A stretch of 64,000 nt of DNA from an uncultured Psychroserpens sp. (GTDB taxonomy: Bacteria; Bacteroidota; Bacteroidia; Flavobacteriales; Flavobacteriaceae): positions 248,001 to 312,000 of the forward strand of contig NZ_CANMVN010000002.1 of NCBI RefSeq assembly GCF_947501425.1, in the 5' to 3' direction. Below are positions 8,026 to 17,193 of the stretch, one piece after another (within the stretch, counting starts at the first letter, position 1; the number at the start of each line of letters is the position of its first letter). Below the pieces are notes generated by a model. It saw only the letters and a list, made by a program, of their open reading frames with translations. It did no database searches and was not told the DNA's origin. The position numbers and the translations under genes were made by a program.

Positions 8026-9180
8026 ATGTTACACAACAAACACATAATTATTATCTGTTTCTTACTTCTCATTGTGACAAGTTGCAAAGAGGATAAAGGC
8101 TTAAGTAGAACACTTCCGCCTTTACAAGAACAAAACACAAATCTATATGCTGAAGGATTTGCAATTGATCATAGTGAGCTCTTCGATGTGCTGCATATTA
8201 AAAACCCATGGCCTAAAGCAGATAAACATTATAAGTTTGCTATGATACCGAAGGAAAATGCGCCTAAAGTAACACTAAATAAGAATGAGTTTGATGGGAT
8301 CTTAACCACACCTATTCAGACTATTGTAGTGACTTCTACCACGCATATTCCAGCACTCGAACTGCTTGGTGTAGAGCAAACCTTAATTGGTTTTCCCGGA
8401 ACGGATTATGTATCTTCGGAAAAAACCAGAGCCAGAATCGATAATAATAGCATAAGAGAATTAGGAAAAAACGAAGGTATTAATACTGAAGTACTTTTAG
8501 AATTACGTCCTGATGTAGTAGTTGCCTTTGGTGTTGATGGCACCAATAAGAGTATGGAAACCATAGAAAAAGCAGGAATAACAGTAATTTACAATGGTGA
8601 TTGGGTAGAAAAATCACCTCTAGCTAAGGCTGAATGGATCAAGTTCTTTGGAGCGCTGTATAACAAAGACGACAAAGCCAAATCTATTTTTAAGCAAATT
8701 GAAACTGATTATTTAGAAGCCAAATCTATAGCATCTAATGCCACTTCCCAACCAACAGTATTGTGTGGTGCTATGCACAAAGATGTGTGGTATCTCCCAA
8801 GTGGTACAAGTCCGGAAGCGCAATTTTTAAAAGATGCCAATGTGAATTACCTATGGAGTGACACTAAAGATGCAGGAAGTTTGGCGCTAAGTTTTGAAGC
8901 GGTTTATGAAAAAGCTCAAGATGCCCAATTATGGTTAAGTCCATCTTATTATATAAGTTATGAAGCTCTAGAAGCCTCCAACGCTCATTATACAGCGTTT
9001 GATGCGTTTCAGAATAGATCTGTTTTTACATTCTCTAACACGACTGGTAAAACTGGTGGTGTATTATATTATGAATTGGGAATTTCAAGACCTGATCTGG
9101 TGCTCAAAGATATGATTAAAGTATGTCATCCTGAATTACTTTCAGATTACGAAACCACATTTTTCAAACCCTTAAAGTAA
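8026..9180 (+). CDS. btuF: ABC-type cobalamin (or siderophore) binding lipoprotein, BtuF-like
   Basis: A class III periplasmic binding protein that captures the ligand released by the TonB receptor. From the ATG at 8026 it has 384 residues, with a lipoprotein signal ending TSC (Cys20). Family landmarks are LGVEQTLIGFPG, the loop VLLELRPDVVVAFG and a C-terminal lobe joined by a long helix. The ORF extends back to 7927, but that would place a second hydrophobic segment ahead of the lipobox and its start lies upstream of the -7 box. It heads a three-gene operon with permease and ATPase. Iron siderophores remain possible, but the neighbouring riboswitch favours cobalamin. Confidence 0.82.
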   Translation: MLHNKHIIIICFLLLIVTSCKEDKGLSRTLPPLQEQNTNLYAEGFAIDHSELFDVLHIKNPWPKADKHYKFAMIPKENAPKVTLNKNEFDGILTTPIQTIVVTSTTHIPALELLGVEQTLIGFPGTDYVSSEKTRARIDNNSIRELGKNEGINTEVLLELRPDVVVAFGVDGTNKSMETIEKAGITVIYNGDWVEKSPLAKAEWIKFFGALYNKDDKAKSIFKQIETDYLEAKSIASNATSQPTVLCGAMHKDVWYLPSGTSPEAQFLKDANVNYLWSDTKDAGSLALSFEAVYEKAQDAQLWLSPSYYISYEALEASNAHYTAFDAFQNRSVFTFSNTTGKTGGVLYYELGISRPDLVLKDMIKVCHPELLSDYETTFFKPLK

Positions 9181-10191
9181 TTGAATACTAAATTTACATA
9201 TTCGTTTATAGGTCTTACAGTTATTTTATTGCTGTGTTTCTTTGCAAATATTAGCTTAGGATCTGTAAGTATTCCTTTGGATGATGTTTTCGGAAGTGTT
9301 TTTGGTCTCTCAGATAATTATATCATTCAGAATTACAGATTACCCAAAGCCCTTACTGCAATTTTAGTAGGTTCAGGATTGGGTATTTCTGGGTTACTCA
9401 TGCAAACCTTATTTAAAAACCCTCTGGCTGGTCCTTTTGTACTAGGTATAAGCTCTGGAGCCAGCTTAGGTGTCGCTTTGGTAATTCTCGGTTCTGGATT
9501 ATTTGGTGGTGCGTTCGCAGTAGCATTAGTCTCAAAATGGAGTATAGTTATCGCAGCAAGTCTCGGTAGTTTTTTAGTGCTTCTTGCAGTTTTATTGGTA
9601 TCATCCAAAGTGCGTGATACTATGGCTATCCTCATCATTGGTTTAATGTTTGGAAGTATTACGGCTGCAGTTGTGAGTGTACTCTCCTATTTTAGTTCTG
9701 CGGAACAGCTTCAACAGTATATTTTTTGGGGATTTGGAAGCTTGGGCAACCTAGCCTGGAGTGAACTTCTGATTTTCTTTTGTATTTATCTCATCGGAAT
9801 ACTATTGACTACATTTTCCATTAAGGCATTAAACACCTTATTACTTGGGGAAAATTATGCTAAAAGTTTAGGCTTAAACATCAAACAGAGTCGCTTGATC
9901 ATCATTTTAGCCACCAGCTTATTAGCGGGAACCATCACGGCTTTTGCTGGACCGATTGCTTTTATCGGACTCGCAATTCCGCATATGACCAGACAAATTT
10001 TTAATACTTCAAATCATAAGATCCTTTTACCAGCCGTCTTTTTATTTGGCGCTATTGTGATGCTTATTTGTGATAGTATAGCACAAATTCCAACCAGCGA
10101 TTATACCTTACCAATAAATGCTATTACCTCTTTAATTGGAGCTCCTGTGGTGGTTTGGCTATTAGTAAGACAACGAAAAATGGTATTTTAA
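9181..10191 (+). CDS. btuC: FecCD-family ABC permease, BtuC-like
   Basis: Inner-membrane permease of the FecCD/BtuC family, expected to work as a homodimer moving cobalamin into the cytoplasm. The 336 residues are strongly hydrophobic with about nine or ten helices. The signature YRLPKALTAILVGSGLGISG and KNPLAGPFVLGISSGAS lie near residues 55-105, and a cytoplasmic coupling segment near GENYAKSLGLN (about residue 225) contacts the ATPase. The TTG start directly abuts the binding-protein stop with no gap. Family length is about 325-340, so the start is plausible although TTG is unusual. The ATPase follows ten bases on. Confidence 0.88.
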   Translation: MNTKFTYSFIGLTVILLLCFFANISLGSVSIPLDDVFGSVFGLSDNYIIQNYRLPKALTAILVGSGLGISGLLMQTLFKNPLAGPFVLGISSGASLGVALVILGSGLFGGAFAVALVSKWSIVIAASLGSFLVLLAVLLVSSKVRDTMAILIIGLMFGSITAAVVSVLSYFSSAEQLQQYIFWGFGSLGNLAWSELLIFFCIYLIGILLTTFSIKALNTLLLGENYAKSLGLNIKQSRLIIILATSLLAGTITAFAGPIAFIGLAIPHMTRQIFNTSNHKILLPAVFLFGAIVMLICDSIAQIPTSDYTLPINAITSLIGAPVVVWLLVRQRKMVF

Positions 10192-10201
10192 ACAGTTATT
10201 A

Positions 10202-10996
10202 GTGACAGAACACAAACCACATATCATCCTTAAAACCAATAATCTTTCAATAGGTTATAAATCGAAGACCTCTACTTCTGTGATTGCTGACCATATTAAT
10301 ATTGAATTGAAACAAGGTGAACTTATTGGATTGGTAGGTGCTAATGGTATTGGAAAATCTACACTGCTTAGAACTTTAACTACCATACAGCAATCACTAG
10401 CTGGACAAGTTCATCTTAATGGCAGATCACTAGATAGTTACTCGGCATTAGATCTGGCCAAAACAATGAGTCTGGTATTGACAGAACAGCTGATGTCTAA
10501 AAATCTATCGGTTTTTGAATTGGTGGCTTTAGGTCGACAACCATATACCAATTGGGTTGGTAACCTTAGTGAGGAGGATATCAATATCATCGACAGATCG
10601 ATTGAGCTTACCAATATCACCGACTTAAAACACCGTAAATGTTTTGAATTAAGCGACGGTCAATTACAAAAAGTAATGATTGCTCGTGCACTGGCCCAAG
10701 ACACCAATTTGATTATTCTAGATGAACCCACCACACATTTAGACATGTATCACAAAGCCTACATACTAAAGCTTTTACAGAAATTAGCCAAAGACACTAA
10801 TAAGACCATATTATTCTCTTCACATGAGATTGATCTGGCCATTCAATTGTGCGATACCATGGTGGTTATGACTAAAGATCAAGTGATCTCAGATGCACCA
10901 TGCAACCTGATTACAAAAGGTGTTTTTGACACCTTATTCCCAAAAGACCTAATTGGTTTTGATGAAAAAACGGGGAGCTTCAGAGTAAAAAAGTAA
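10202..10996 (+). CDS. btuD: ABC transporter ATPase, BtuD-like
   Basis: Cytoplasmic ATPase energising the BtuC-like permease. The 264 residues include Walker A GANGIGKST (46-54), the Q-loop, the signature ELSDGQLQKV near 148-157, Walker B LIILDEPTTHLD near 169-180 and the switch histidine in SSHEID. The signature reads LSDGQ where LSGGQ is the textbook form; this variant is common in FecE/BtuD-like ATPases. Translation appears to start at GTG, ten bases after the permease stop. It ends five bases from a convergent minus-strand gene with no obvious strong terminator between them. Confidence 0.88.
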   Translation: MTEHKPHIILKTNNLSIGYKSKTSTSVIADHINIELKQGELIGLVGANGIGKSTLLRTLTTIQQSLAGQVHLNGRSLDSYSALDLAKTMSLVLTEQLMSKNLSVFELVALGRQPYTNWVGNLSEEDINIIDRSIELTNITDLKHRKCFELSDGQLQKVMIARALAQDTNLIILDEPTTHLDMYHKAYILKLLQKLAKDTNKTILFSSHEIDLAIQLCDTMVVMTKDQVISDAPCNLITKGVFDTLFPKDLIGFDEKTGSFRVKK

Positions 10997-11000
10997 TAAT

Positions 11001-11360
11001 CTATTGGCTTTTGTTTTTCCGATTCCAAATCAAAAAAAATACTGAATTCAAAAGTATCGTGTATACTACAATGGGCCATATTTCTTTTGAAACGATACAT
11101 AATCCTATGTGCAATAATGTAGGAAAGTATAAGGTCGCTATTTTATCTCTGGACGTAATAAAATCTGGAATCAAGAAATACACTGCATAACCAAGCGCAT
11201 TGAAAATAACTAAAACGGTTACACTTATATATAGAAATTGAATTTCTCCTGTTTTATCGCCAACTATAATCCTCACATATACCAACGGAAAAACCACATT
11301 GAGAAGTAGTGAAACCAAATAAAACTGCTTAACTAATCGTTTTTCTTCTGAAATTGTCAT
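11001..11360 (-). CDS. Four-helix integral membrane protein, unknown
   Basis: I do not recognise a family. The 119 residues contain four hydrophobic segments, about 12-32, 42-64, 75-92 and 94-112, with a basic C-terminus (WNRKNKSQ), so it is a small inner-membrane protein. It is transcribed alone on the minus strand, convergent with the B12 importer operon five bases away and divergent from rmuC. Nothing in it indicates a link to cobalamin transport. The ATG start at 11360 is the only one giving a complete first helix. Confidence 0.6.
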   Translation of the reverse strand: MTISEEKRLVKQFYLVSLLLNVVFPLVYVRIIVGDKTGEIQFLYISVTVLVIFNALGYAVYFLIPDFITSRDKIATLYFPTLLHIGLCIVSKEIWPIVVYTILLNSVFFLIWNRKNKSQ

Positions 11361-11420
11361 TTGTAATAAACTTCCTTAAATTTAAATAATTCCATGAGTT
11401 CATTTTGCAAACAAATCATT

Positions 11421-11428
11421 TATCTTTG
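11421..11428 (+). promoter_or_regulatory. -7 promoter box of rmuC
   Basis: TATCTTTG matches TAnnTTTG and is 20 bases upstream of the rmuC ATG. A TTG at 11405-11407 is closer than the usual -33 spacing. Confidence 0.55.
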
Positions 11429-11448
11429 AATAAATTTCTATTCCATTT

Positions 11449-12771
11449 ATGAACGACAATCTCATTCTCATTTTTGCCATTATTATTTCAGCAGCTATTG
11501 GTGCGTATTTAGGTATGCTTTTTATTAAGCTGAAAAGTAAAAGCGAACAGAGTACTTTGGAGGAACGCCAAAATCAGATGTCGGTTACCATTGAAGATCT
11601 CAAACAAAACTTATCACGTCTGGAAAGTGAACGTGAAGCGATTAGACGTGAAAAAGAGTTTTTAAATACCGAATTAACCAGAAAGAATACAGAGTACGAA
11701 AATCTTCAGCAGCAAAACTTAAAGCGTGATGAAGAACTTGAGGAACGTCAGGAGCAACTGCGTAAAGATTTTGAACTTCTTGCCAATAAGATCTTAGACG
11801 AAAAATCAGAAAAATTCACCCTTCAGAATAAAGAGAACATCAAGAATATCTTGAATCCGTTGCAGGAAAAAATTCAGGTATTTGAAAAGAAAGTTGAGGA
11901 TACACAAAAGGAAAGCATTAGTATGCATTCGGCTTTAAAAGAACAATTATTAGGACTAAAAGACCTCAACCAGCAGATGACTAAAGAGGCTACTAATTTA
12001 ACCAAAGCGTTAAAAGGCGATAGTAAAATGCAAGGAAATTGGGGCGAATTGGTTCTGGAGCGTGTCCTTGAAAAATCTGGTTTAGAAAAAGATAGAGAGT
12101 ATTACGTCCAGCAAAGTTTCACCTTGCCAGACGGAACACGCGTGCTTCCAGATGTGGTGTTGCATTTACCTGATAAAAAGAAAATGATCATAGATAGTAA
12201 AGTATCGCTTACCGATTACGAGCGTTATGTCAATGCTGATGATTTGGAACGCGATCAATATTTGAAAGCGCATATCAATTCCATAAGAAAGCATGTTGAT
12301 CAACTTTCAGAAAAGAACTATCAGGATCTTTATGATATAGAATCGCCTGATTTTGTGTTATTATTTATTCCTATAGAACCTGCTTTTGCAGTAGCAATCA
12401 ACAAAGACAATACACTTTACAACAAAGCATTTGAGCAAAATATTGTGATTGTTACACCTGCTACGCTTTTAGCAACACTACGTACCATAGATACCATGTG
12501 GAATAACGAAAAGCAGCAACGAAATGCTATTGAAATTGCCAGACAAGCTGGTGCATTATACGACAAGTTTGAAGGCTTAGTGAAGGACCTCACTGGTGTT
12601 GGTAAAAAAATTGATGATGCTAAACGCGATTATTCTTCAGCAATGAATAAACTTGTTGAAGGTCGTGGAAACCTCATCACTAGCGTTGAGAAACTTAAAA
12701 AAATGGGAGCTAAAGCAAAAAAATCACTTCCTGAGACCATCATCAAACGTGCGAAAAGTACAGACGAATAA
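11449..12771 (+). CDS. rmuC: DNA recombination protein RmuC homologue
   Basis: RmuC family proteins are predicted nucleases that limit recombination at inverted repeats. The 440 residues start with one transmembrane helix (about 5-26). A long glutamate- and lysine-rich coiled coil follows (about 30-175), then the RmuC domain from about 190 to 400 with KGDSKMQGNWGELVLERVLEKSG, LPDVVLHLPDKKKMIIDSK and TPATLLATLRTI, all strongly conserved in the family. The C-terminus is basic. Length agrees with the family. It probably shares a transcript with the thioesterase gene that begins nine bases downstream. Confidence 0.93.
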   Translation: MNDNLILIFAIIISAAIGAYLGMLFIKLKSKSEQSTLEERQNQMSVTIEDLKQNLSRLESEREAIRREKEFLNTELTRKNTEYENLQQQNLKRDEELEERQEQLRKDFELLANKILDEKSEKFTLQNKENIKNILNPLQEKIQVFEKKVEDTQKESISMHSALKEQLLGLKDLNQQMTKEATNLTKALKGDSKMQGNWGELVLERVLEKSGLEKDREYYVQQSFTLPDGTRVLPDVVLHLPDKKKMIIDSKVSLTDYERYVNADDLERDQYLKAHINSIRKHVDQLSEKNYQDLYDIESPDFVLLFIPIEPAFAVAINKDNTLYNKAFEQNIVIVTPATLLATLRTIDTMWNNEKQQRNAIEIARQAGALYDKFEGLVKDLTGVGKKIDDAKRDYSSAMNKLVEGRGNLITSVEKLKKMGAKAKKSLPETIIKRAKSTDE

Positions 12772-12779
12772 CTCATCAT

Positions 12780-13331
12780 ATGACTTACAAAACCATAGAT
12801 TCATCACGAATTAGCATATCGCAACTCATGCAACCATCACATTCCAATTTCAGTGGAAAAATTCATGGTGGTTATATTCTAAATCTCATGGATCAAATTG
12901 CCTTTGGTTGTGCTTCAAAACATTCTGAAACCTATTGTGTAACAGCTTCTGTGGAAACTGTAGACTTCCTTAATCCGATAGAAATTGGTGAATTAGTCAC
13001 TATGAAAGCCTCCATTAATTATGTTGGTCGCACCTCAATGGTTGTTGGCATACGCGTAGAATCTGAAAACATTAGAACTGGTGAGGTCAAGCATTGTAAC
13101 TCATCCTATTTTACTATGGTTGCTAAAGATGATGATGGTAATTCTGTGGAGGTTCCGGGTTTGATCGTTAATGACAAAACCGAAGTTAAACGGTTCCTAA
13201 AATCTATTAAGCGTATTGAAACTAAAAAATCCAGACAAAAAGAGTTTGACAGTGAAGATTTCTCTCATATTGATTATCTCGACGAATTAAAACAATATCG
13301 TGTTAAGGTAGAATTGCCAGATAATTATTAA
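12780..13331 (+). CDS. Acyl-CoA thioesterase, hotdog fold
   Basis: Cytoplasmic thioesterase hydrolysing acyl-CoA to free acid and CoA. The 183 residues match the YciA/acyl-CoA hydrolase group: QPSHSNFSGKIHGGYILNLMDQ holds the conserved N/H-G-G helix (about 25-43), followed by ASVETVDFLNPIEIGE and a hotdog core to about residue 125. Beyond the core is a charged tail of roughly 55 residues, longer than in E. coli YciA. The gene follows rmuC by eight bases, and its last four bases overlap the stop of the convergent TonB receptor gene. Exact chain-length preference cannot be read from sequence. Confidence 0.87.
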   Translation: MTYKTIDSSRISISQLMQPSHSNFSGKIHGGYILNLMDQIAFGCASKHSETYCVTASVETVDFLNPIEIGELVTMKASINYVGRTSMVVGIRVESENIRTGEVKHCNSSYFTMVAKDDDGNSVEVPGLIVNDKTEVKRFLKSIKRIETKKSRQKEFDSEDFSHIDYLDELKQYRVKVELPDNY

Positions 13332-15619
13332 AAATAAATACGCAATACGGCATTAGGTGTGATTCCTAGTGAAGTCTGTACAGTTTCAGTAAGATTATCA
13401 TTGGCAATGCCATAAAAATTATTGATCTGATTGGTTCGGTTTAAAACATTCCATACTGAAATTCCAAAATCAGCTTTTGTGGTTTTCAATAACTTGAAAT
13501 CATAAAGTGCTGACACATCCATTCTTAAATAATCTTGTATTCGACTCGAATTAGATGCTTCAAAGTTAATAGTGTTATCTATAATAGCATTCCCATTAAC
13601 TGGAAGCGTTATAGGTCTTCCGGTACGCCAATTTAATCCAGCCGAAAGTTTGAAATGCTCAAGTGTATATACAGCACCAAAAGCGATGGTATGGGTAATG
13701 TCAAAGTTGTTTGGAAAACGTTGCTCTTCTAAAGTATCAAAGCGATAATCACTATTGAGATACGAATAACTAAGCCATGCTGTAACATCTTTAATTTGCT
13801 TTCTCAAGATAAGATCAACTCCAAAGGCACCATAACTCCCTCTGGTTTTTACAAACTCATATTGATTTTGAAACCCCTGACTTTGGGTCGTTATCCCATT
13901 TACATATTTGTAATAGCTATCAGCGCTGAGCAACCATCCTTTTTTACTGAAACTTAATCCTGCGGAAATTTGCTTACTTCGAATAACAGGAATGTCTTTA
14001 TCATTAGATAACTGCCAACGCCTTTTTTCTATTCCCAGAAAATCATTCTGAAAGTTAATGACCTGTGACGTGTTTTGATGTTTGAATTCACCCAACACAT
14101 CCAAAGAAAAATCATCAAAAAACTTATGACTAAATGCTAATCTGGGCTCAAGAATATGCTTTTTGAATTTACCGATATAGTTATATCTCAAACCAAAATT
14201 TAAGTTGGTTTTTCTATCTGAAGATCTATAATTCAATTGCGAAAACAAACCATGTGTTCTTACAACTTCAGACACTAAGGATCTAAAACGTGGCACATCA
14301 ACATCATCAAGATTTGTAATTTGAGTTTCTACGAAATGATAGCCATTAAGCCATTGGAGCTTATCATGTATTTTATAATTTATTTTCAGTTTTAAACTGG
14401 TTTCAGAAATTATATTTTCTTGTAAAAACCGTTGTTCATCTAACACATTAGCATTAATAGCTTTGAGTTTATAATCGGTTTCATAGGCTTCAAACGTAGT
14501 TTGCCATGTGTTATTCCATATCCTTTTATATTGCACTGCACCAGCAATACTATTCTGCCTTAAACTACTTTGACGAGATGTCATGATATTATCAGTATTG
14601 GACGTTTCATTAAATCTCAACTCATTGCTGGCATTTAAGAAATTGACTCTGAGTTGATCTTTTTCAGAAATAGTATAAATCCAGCGCAAAGACGTATCAT
14701 AGAAATCAAATTCCTGATCAGAATTAACAATATCCATAGCATTATTCTCAACTTCAGTGTCCTGTGCTATACGTTCAAAGTAATTGCTGTAGGTGGGTGT
14801 TTCGGTAAAATCGCTTATTGATTTTCGGGCAGCTATCTGGAGTGAGGATGTTTCGCCTAAAGGAATATCTGCAAAACCATTGGCATCAATAAAATTGACA
14901 CCTATACTAGCATTAAAATCATCATTGACCTTAGTCTCGGTTTTCATAGCAATTGTTCCAGATACACCATCAGTTAATGCCGTTTCTGTCCCATTTTTAA
15001 GAACACTAACTTTTTGAGTGATTTGTGGATTGAACATAGAGATCAATCCGAAAAAATGTCCAGACTGATACATTTTAATGCCATCCCAAAGAATCAGATT
15101 TTGATCATGAGATCCACCTCTGATATTGATATTAGAAACTGTTTCATTTATGCTTTGAATTCCTGGAAAAGCTTGTACAGCTTGTAACACATCAGTATCT
15201 ATTAATCCAGGAAGAATACCAAACTGAGAGAAATCAATCTCATAAGATCCATCACTTATTTTAGTAATGCCTTTAACGATGTATTTAGACAATACAATTT
15301 CTGAGAGTTGCTGAAGTTCAAAAGGGACATCTTTTAAACCAACCAGAATAAACCTACCATCCAGATCTTTAAATGAAAACTCAGTATTCATTTCGAGGTA
15401 AGACAATACTTCAGCTAATGTTAAATCTTCTTCAGGTGGAATGATCAATATACCATCTAGGCTATCTTCAGCATAATTAAATTGAATATTGTATAGACTT
15501 TGGAGTGTTATAAAAACTTCAGTTAGTGGCAACTTGATCTTAGCCTCTTGAGCATTAATCTCAAAAGCACTCATACTCAAAAGGAAACATAAACAACAGA
15601 GTTTATTTCTTATCGCCAT
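13328..15619 (-). CDS. TonB-dependent receptor with N-terminal signalling (STN) domain, FecA-like
   Basis: An outer-membrane receptor that both imports a ligand and signals to a FecR/FecI pair. Of 763 residues, 1-23 are the signal peptide and about 30-95 the STN signalling domain (FITLQSLYNIQFNYAED) that contacts FecR in the periplasm. The plug follows (INIRGGSHDQNLILWDG), then the barrel to the C-terminus (NAVLRIYF, ending in the aromatic residue typical of outer-membrane barrels). It overlaps the FecR gene by 17 bases and is third in the sigma/anti-sigma/receptor operon. No SusD partner follows, and no ligand can be assigned from the sequence. Confidence 0.88.
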   Translation of the reverse strand: MAIRNKLCCLCFLLSMSAFEINAQEAKIKLPLTEVFITLQSLYNIQFNYAEDSLDGILIIPPEEDLTLAEVLSYLEMNTEFSFKDLDGRFILVGLKDVPFELQQLSEIVLSKYIVKGITKISDGSYEIDFSQFGILPGLIDTDVLQAVQAFPGIQSINETVSNINIRGGSHDQNLILWDGIKMYQSGHFFGLISMFNPQITQKVSVLKNGTETALTDGVSGTIAMKTETKVNDDFNASIGVNFIDANGFADIPLGETSSLQIAARKSISDFTETPTYSNYFERIAQDTEVENNAMDIVNSDQEFDFYDTSLRWIYTISEKDQLRVNFLNASNELRFNETSNTDNIMTSRQSSLRQNSIAGAVQYKRIWNNTWQTTFEAYETDYKLKAINANVLDEQRFLQENIISETSLKLKINYKIHDKLQWLNGYHFVETQITNLDDVDVPRFRSLVSEVVRTHGLFSQLNYRSSDRKTNLNFGLRYNYIGKFKKHILEPRLAFSHKFFDDFSLDVLGEFKHQNTSQVINFQNDFLGIEKRRWQLSNDKDIPVIRSKQISAGLSFSKKGWLLSADSYYKYVNGITTQSQGFQNQYEFVKTRGSYGAFGVDLILRKQIKDVTAWLSYSYLNSDYRFDTLEEQRFPNNFDITHTIAFGAVYTLEHFKLSAGLNWRTGRPITLPVNGNAIIDNTINFEASNSSRIQDYLRMDVSALYDFKLLKTTKADFGISVWNVLNRTNQINNFYGIANDNLTETVQTSLGITPNAVLRIYF

Positions 15620-16514
15620 GAATTACAACGTCATTTGATGCATTAACTTTATAAGACAAACCCATTGGTTGCGTCACAGATAACAGTGCGTTTTCAATAT
15701 TATCATGCATAAATCCTCCTGTAAATAATCGGTTATCATCTACATTTTCTAGTTTGATCTTTATGTTATATTGACGTTCCATTTCAGCAATAACTGCATT
15801 AAAAGGAATGGCTTTAAAATTACTTCTGTTTTGAATCCATTGTGGTTTAGAAAATGTTGTTTTATCCTGAGAGAAATTATCATTTAGCATTCTGAATGTA
15901 TCACCAGCCAATAGTTGCTCAGTAATTGCTCCTGAAGTTACTTTAACAATACCATCAAAACAGTGGACTTCAAATAGCTTGTCTCGTTGTTTTACATTGA
16001 ACTCTGTTCCCACGACTGTGACTGTTCCTTGTGAGGTTATCACATCAAAAGTTTTTCCTTTAGCGACCTTAAAATAGGCTTCACCTTTAAGTTCTAATTG
16101 CCTATTGTTAGTCCAATCTTTCTCACTGTATTCAATTTCGGAATCCGCATTTAAAGTCACTTGAGATTGGTCTGGAAGTTCAATGGTAGTTTTCTCACTT
16201 ACCAAAGTTTGTATGTGAGTCATATTAGTATTAAAAAAACTAAAATATACAGCTAAAGCAATAACGACTACACTAGCAATGCGCAATAATGGCTTAAACC
16301 AATCTATAGATTTAGTTGTTGATGCTTTAGCATCATAAACCTCCTTTAAATCATCAAAGGTCTTTGCTTGTGAAAACTTAGAGGCTTCAAATTGTTTTGC
16401 TCCATCGATAATAGCCCTGTGCAATGGAAAGTCGTCTCCTTGCTCGAAAGCTTTTCTTTCGGCAGGAGTTAACTCATCATTTAACCACTTTTTGATTTGA
16501 TCTTCTTTATTCAT
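15603..16514 (-). CDS. FecR-family anti-sigma factor with DUF4974 domain
   Basis: A membrane signal transducer linking the outer-membrane receptor to the ECF sigma factor. The 303 residues comprise a cytoplasmic N-terminus (1-73, KKWLNDELTPAERKAF), one transmembrane helix (about 75-95), and a periplasmic FecR domain about 100-210 (SEKTTIELPDQSQVTLNADSEI, VVGTEFNVK). A C-terminal DUF4974 domain (about 225-300) with FNAVIAEMERQYNI is usual for Bacteroidota FecR proteins. It lies 47 bases after the sigma gene and overlaps the receptor gene by 17 bases. All three parts of a FecIRA relay are present and intact. Confidence 0.93.
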   Translation of the reverse strand: MNKEDQIKKWLNDELTPAERKAFEQGDDFPLHRAIIDGAKQFEASKFSQAKTFDDLKEVYDAKASTTKSIDWFKPLLRIASVVVIALAVYFSFFNTNMTHIQTLVSEKTTIELPDQSQVTLNADSEIEYSEKDWTNNRQLELKGEAYFKVAKGKTFDVITSQGTVTVVGTEFNVKQRDKLFEVHCFDGIVKVTSGAITEQLLAGDTFRMLNDNFSQDKTTFSKPQWIQNRSNFKAIPFNAVIAEMERQYNIKIKLENVDDNRLFTGGFMHDNIENALLSVTQPMGLSYKVNASNDVVIHGDKK

Positions 16515-16561
16515 AAATCGATGTACTACTTATATAACAACTTCACTTCTATTATTCCTGA

Positions 16562-17086
16562 TTATTTTATTTTAAATCCTTCCAATTCTGTTTTTAGAAT
16601 TTTAAAAGCACTATAAATTCGGTATTCTACCACTTTTTTTGTGACACCTAAAAATTCTGCTATTTCACTATGCTTCTTTCCCTCTACCTTACTTAATAAA
16701 AATGCGACACGTTGTTCTTCAGTTAAACGTTCTAAAACCGCTTGATAACGCTTAAAGAACTGTTCTTGCTCTAAAATAAACTCTGGTGTTTCATTGGTAT
16801 GTGATTTTGGTGCTTGTTTTTGATGATTGAGCACGACCTTATGATGCTTTATATCATTAAGCACCATATTATTTGCTACAGTGAATAAAAAGGATTTTGC
16901 TTTGCTTAATGTGACTTTCTTACAGTTATCCCATAGTTTAATAAACGCATCCTGAGCTTTATCACTAGGATTAAATTGTTCCCCATATTTATAATATAAG
17001 AAATCATGTAAATCTTTTGAATATGTATTATAGACATGTTCAAATACTTTTGCTTCGCAAATATTATCGTTTAAGTCTTTTGGCAA
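16562..17086 (-). CDS. FecI-like ECF sigma factor
   Basis: Sigma factor expected to switch on the adjacent receptor operon when its ligand is present. The 174 residues have region 2 at about 18-80 (NPSDKAQDAFIKLWDN, a FecI-group signature) and region 4 at about 115-170 (LTEEQRVAFLLSKVEGKKHSEIAEFLGV, then the recognition helix). It is first in the sigma, FecR, receptor operon. Upstream on the minus strand a TACCTTTA element differs from TAnnTTTG by one base and may be the promoter. A lipoprotein gene starts 107 bases away in the opposite direction, sharing the control region. Confidence 0.93.
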   Translation of the reverse strand: MPKDLNDNICEAKVFEHVYNTYSKDLHDFLYYKYGEQFNPSDKAQDAFIKLWDNCKKVTLSKAKSFLFTVANNMVLNDIKHHKVVLNHQKQAPKSHTNETPEFILEQEQFFKRYQAVLERLTEEQRVAFLLSKVEGKKHSEIAEFLGVTKKVVEYRIYSAFKILKTELEGFKIK

Positions 17087-17193
17087 GGTTTATTTTTTTA
17101 AAGATTAAAGGTAAATAAATATTTATTTTCAGGAGTTTTTAAAGTTAAGTTGTTTTATATTAAAATGCATTAGATATAACGAAATGCAAAATC

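Noticed and set aside
13328-15619. SusC-type polysaccharide receptor
   Set aside because: No SusD gene follows, the size is 763 residues rather than about 1000, and the STN domain with adjacent FecR/FecI genes fits a FecA-like receptor.
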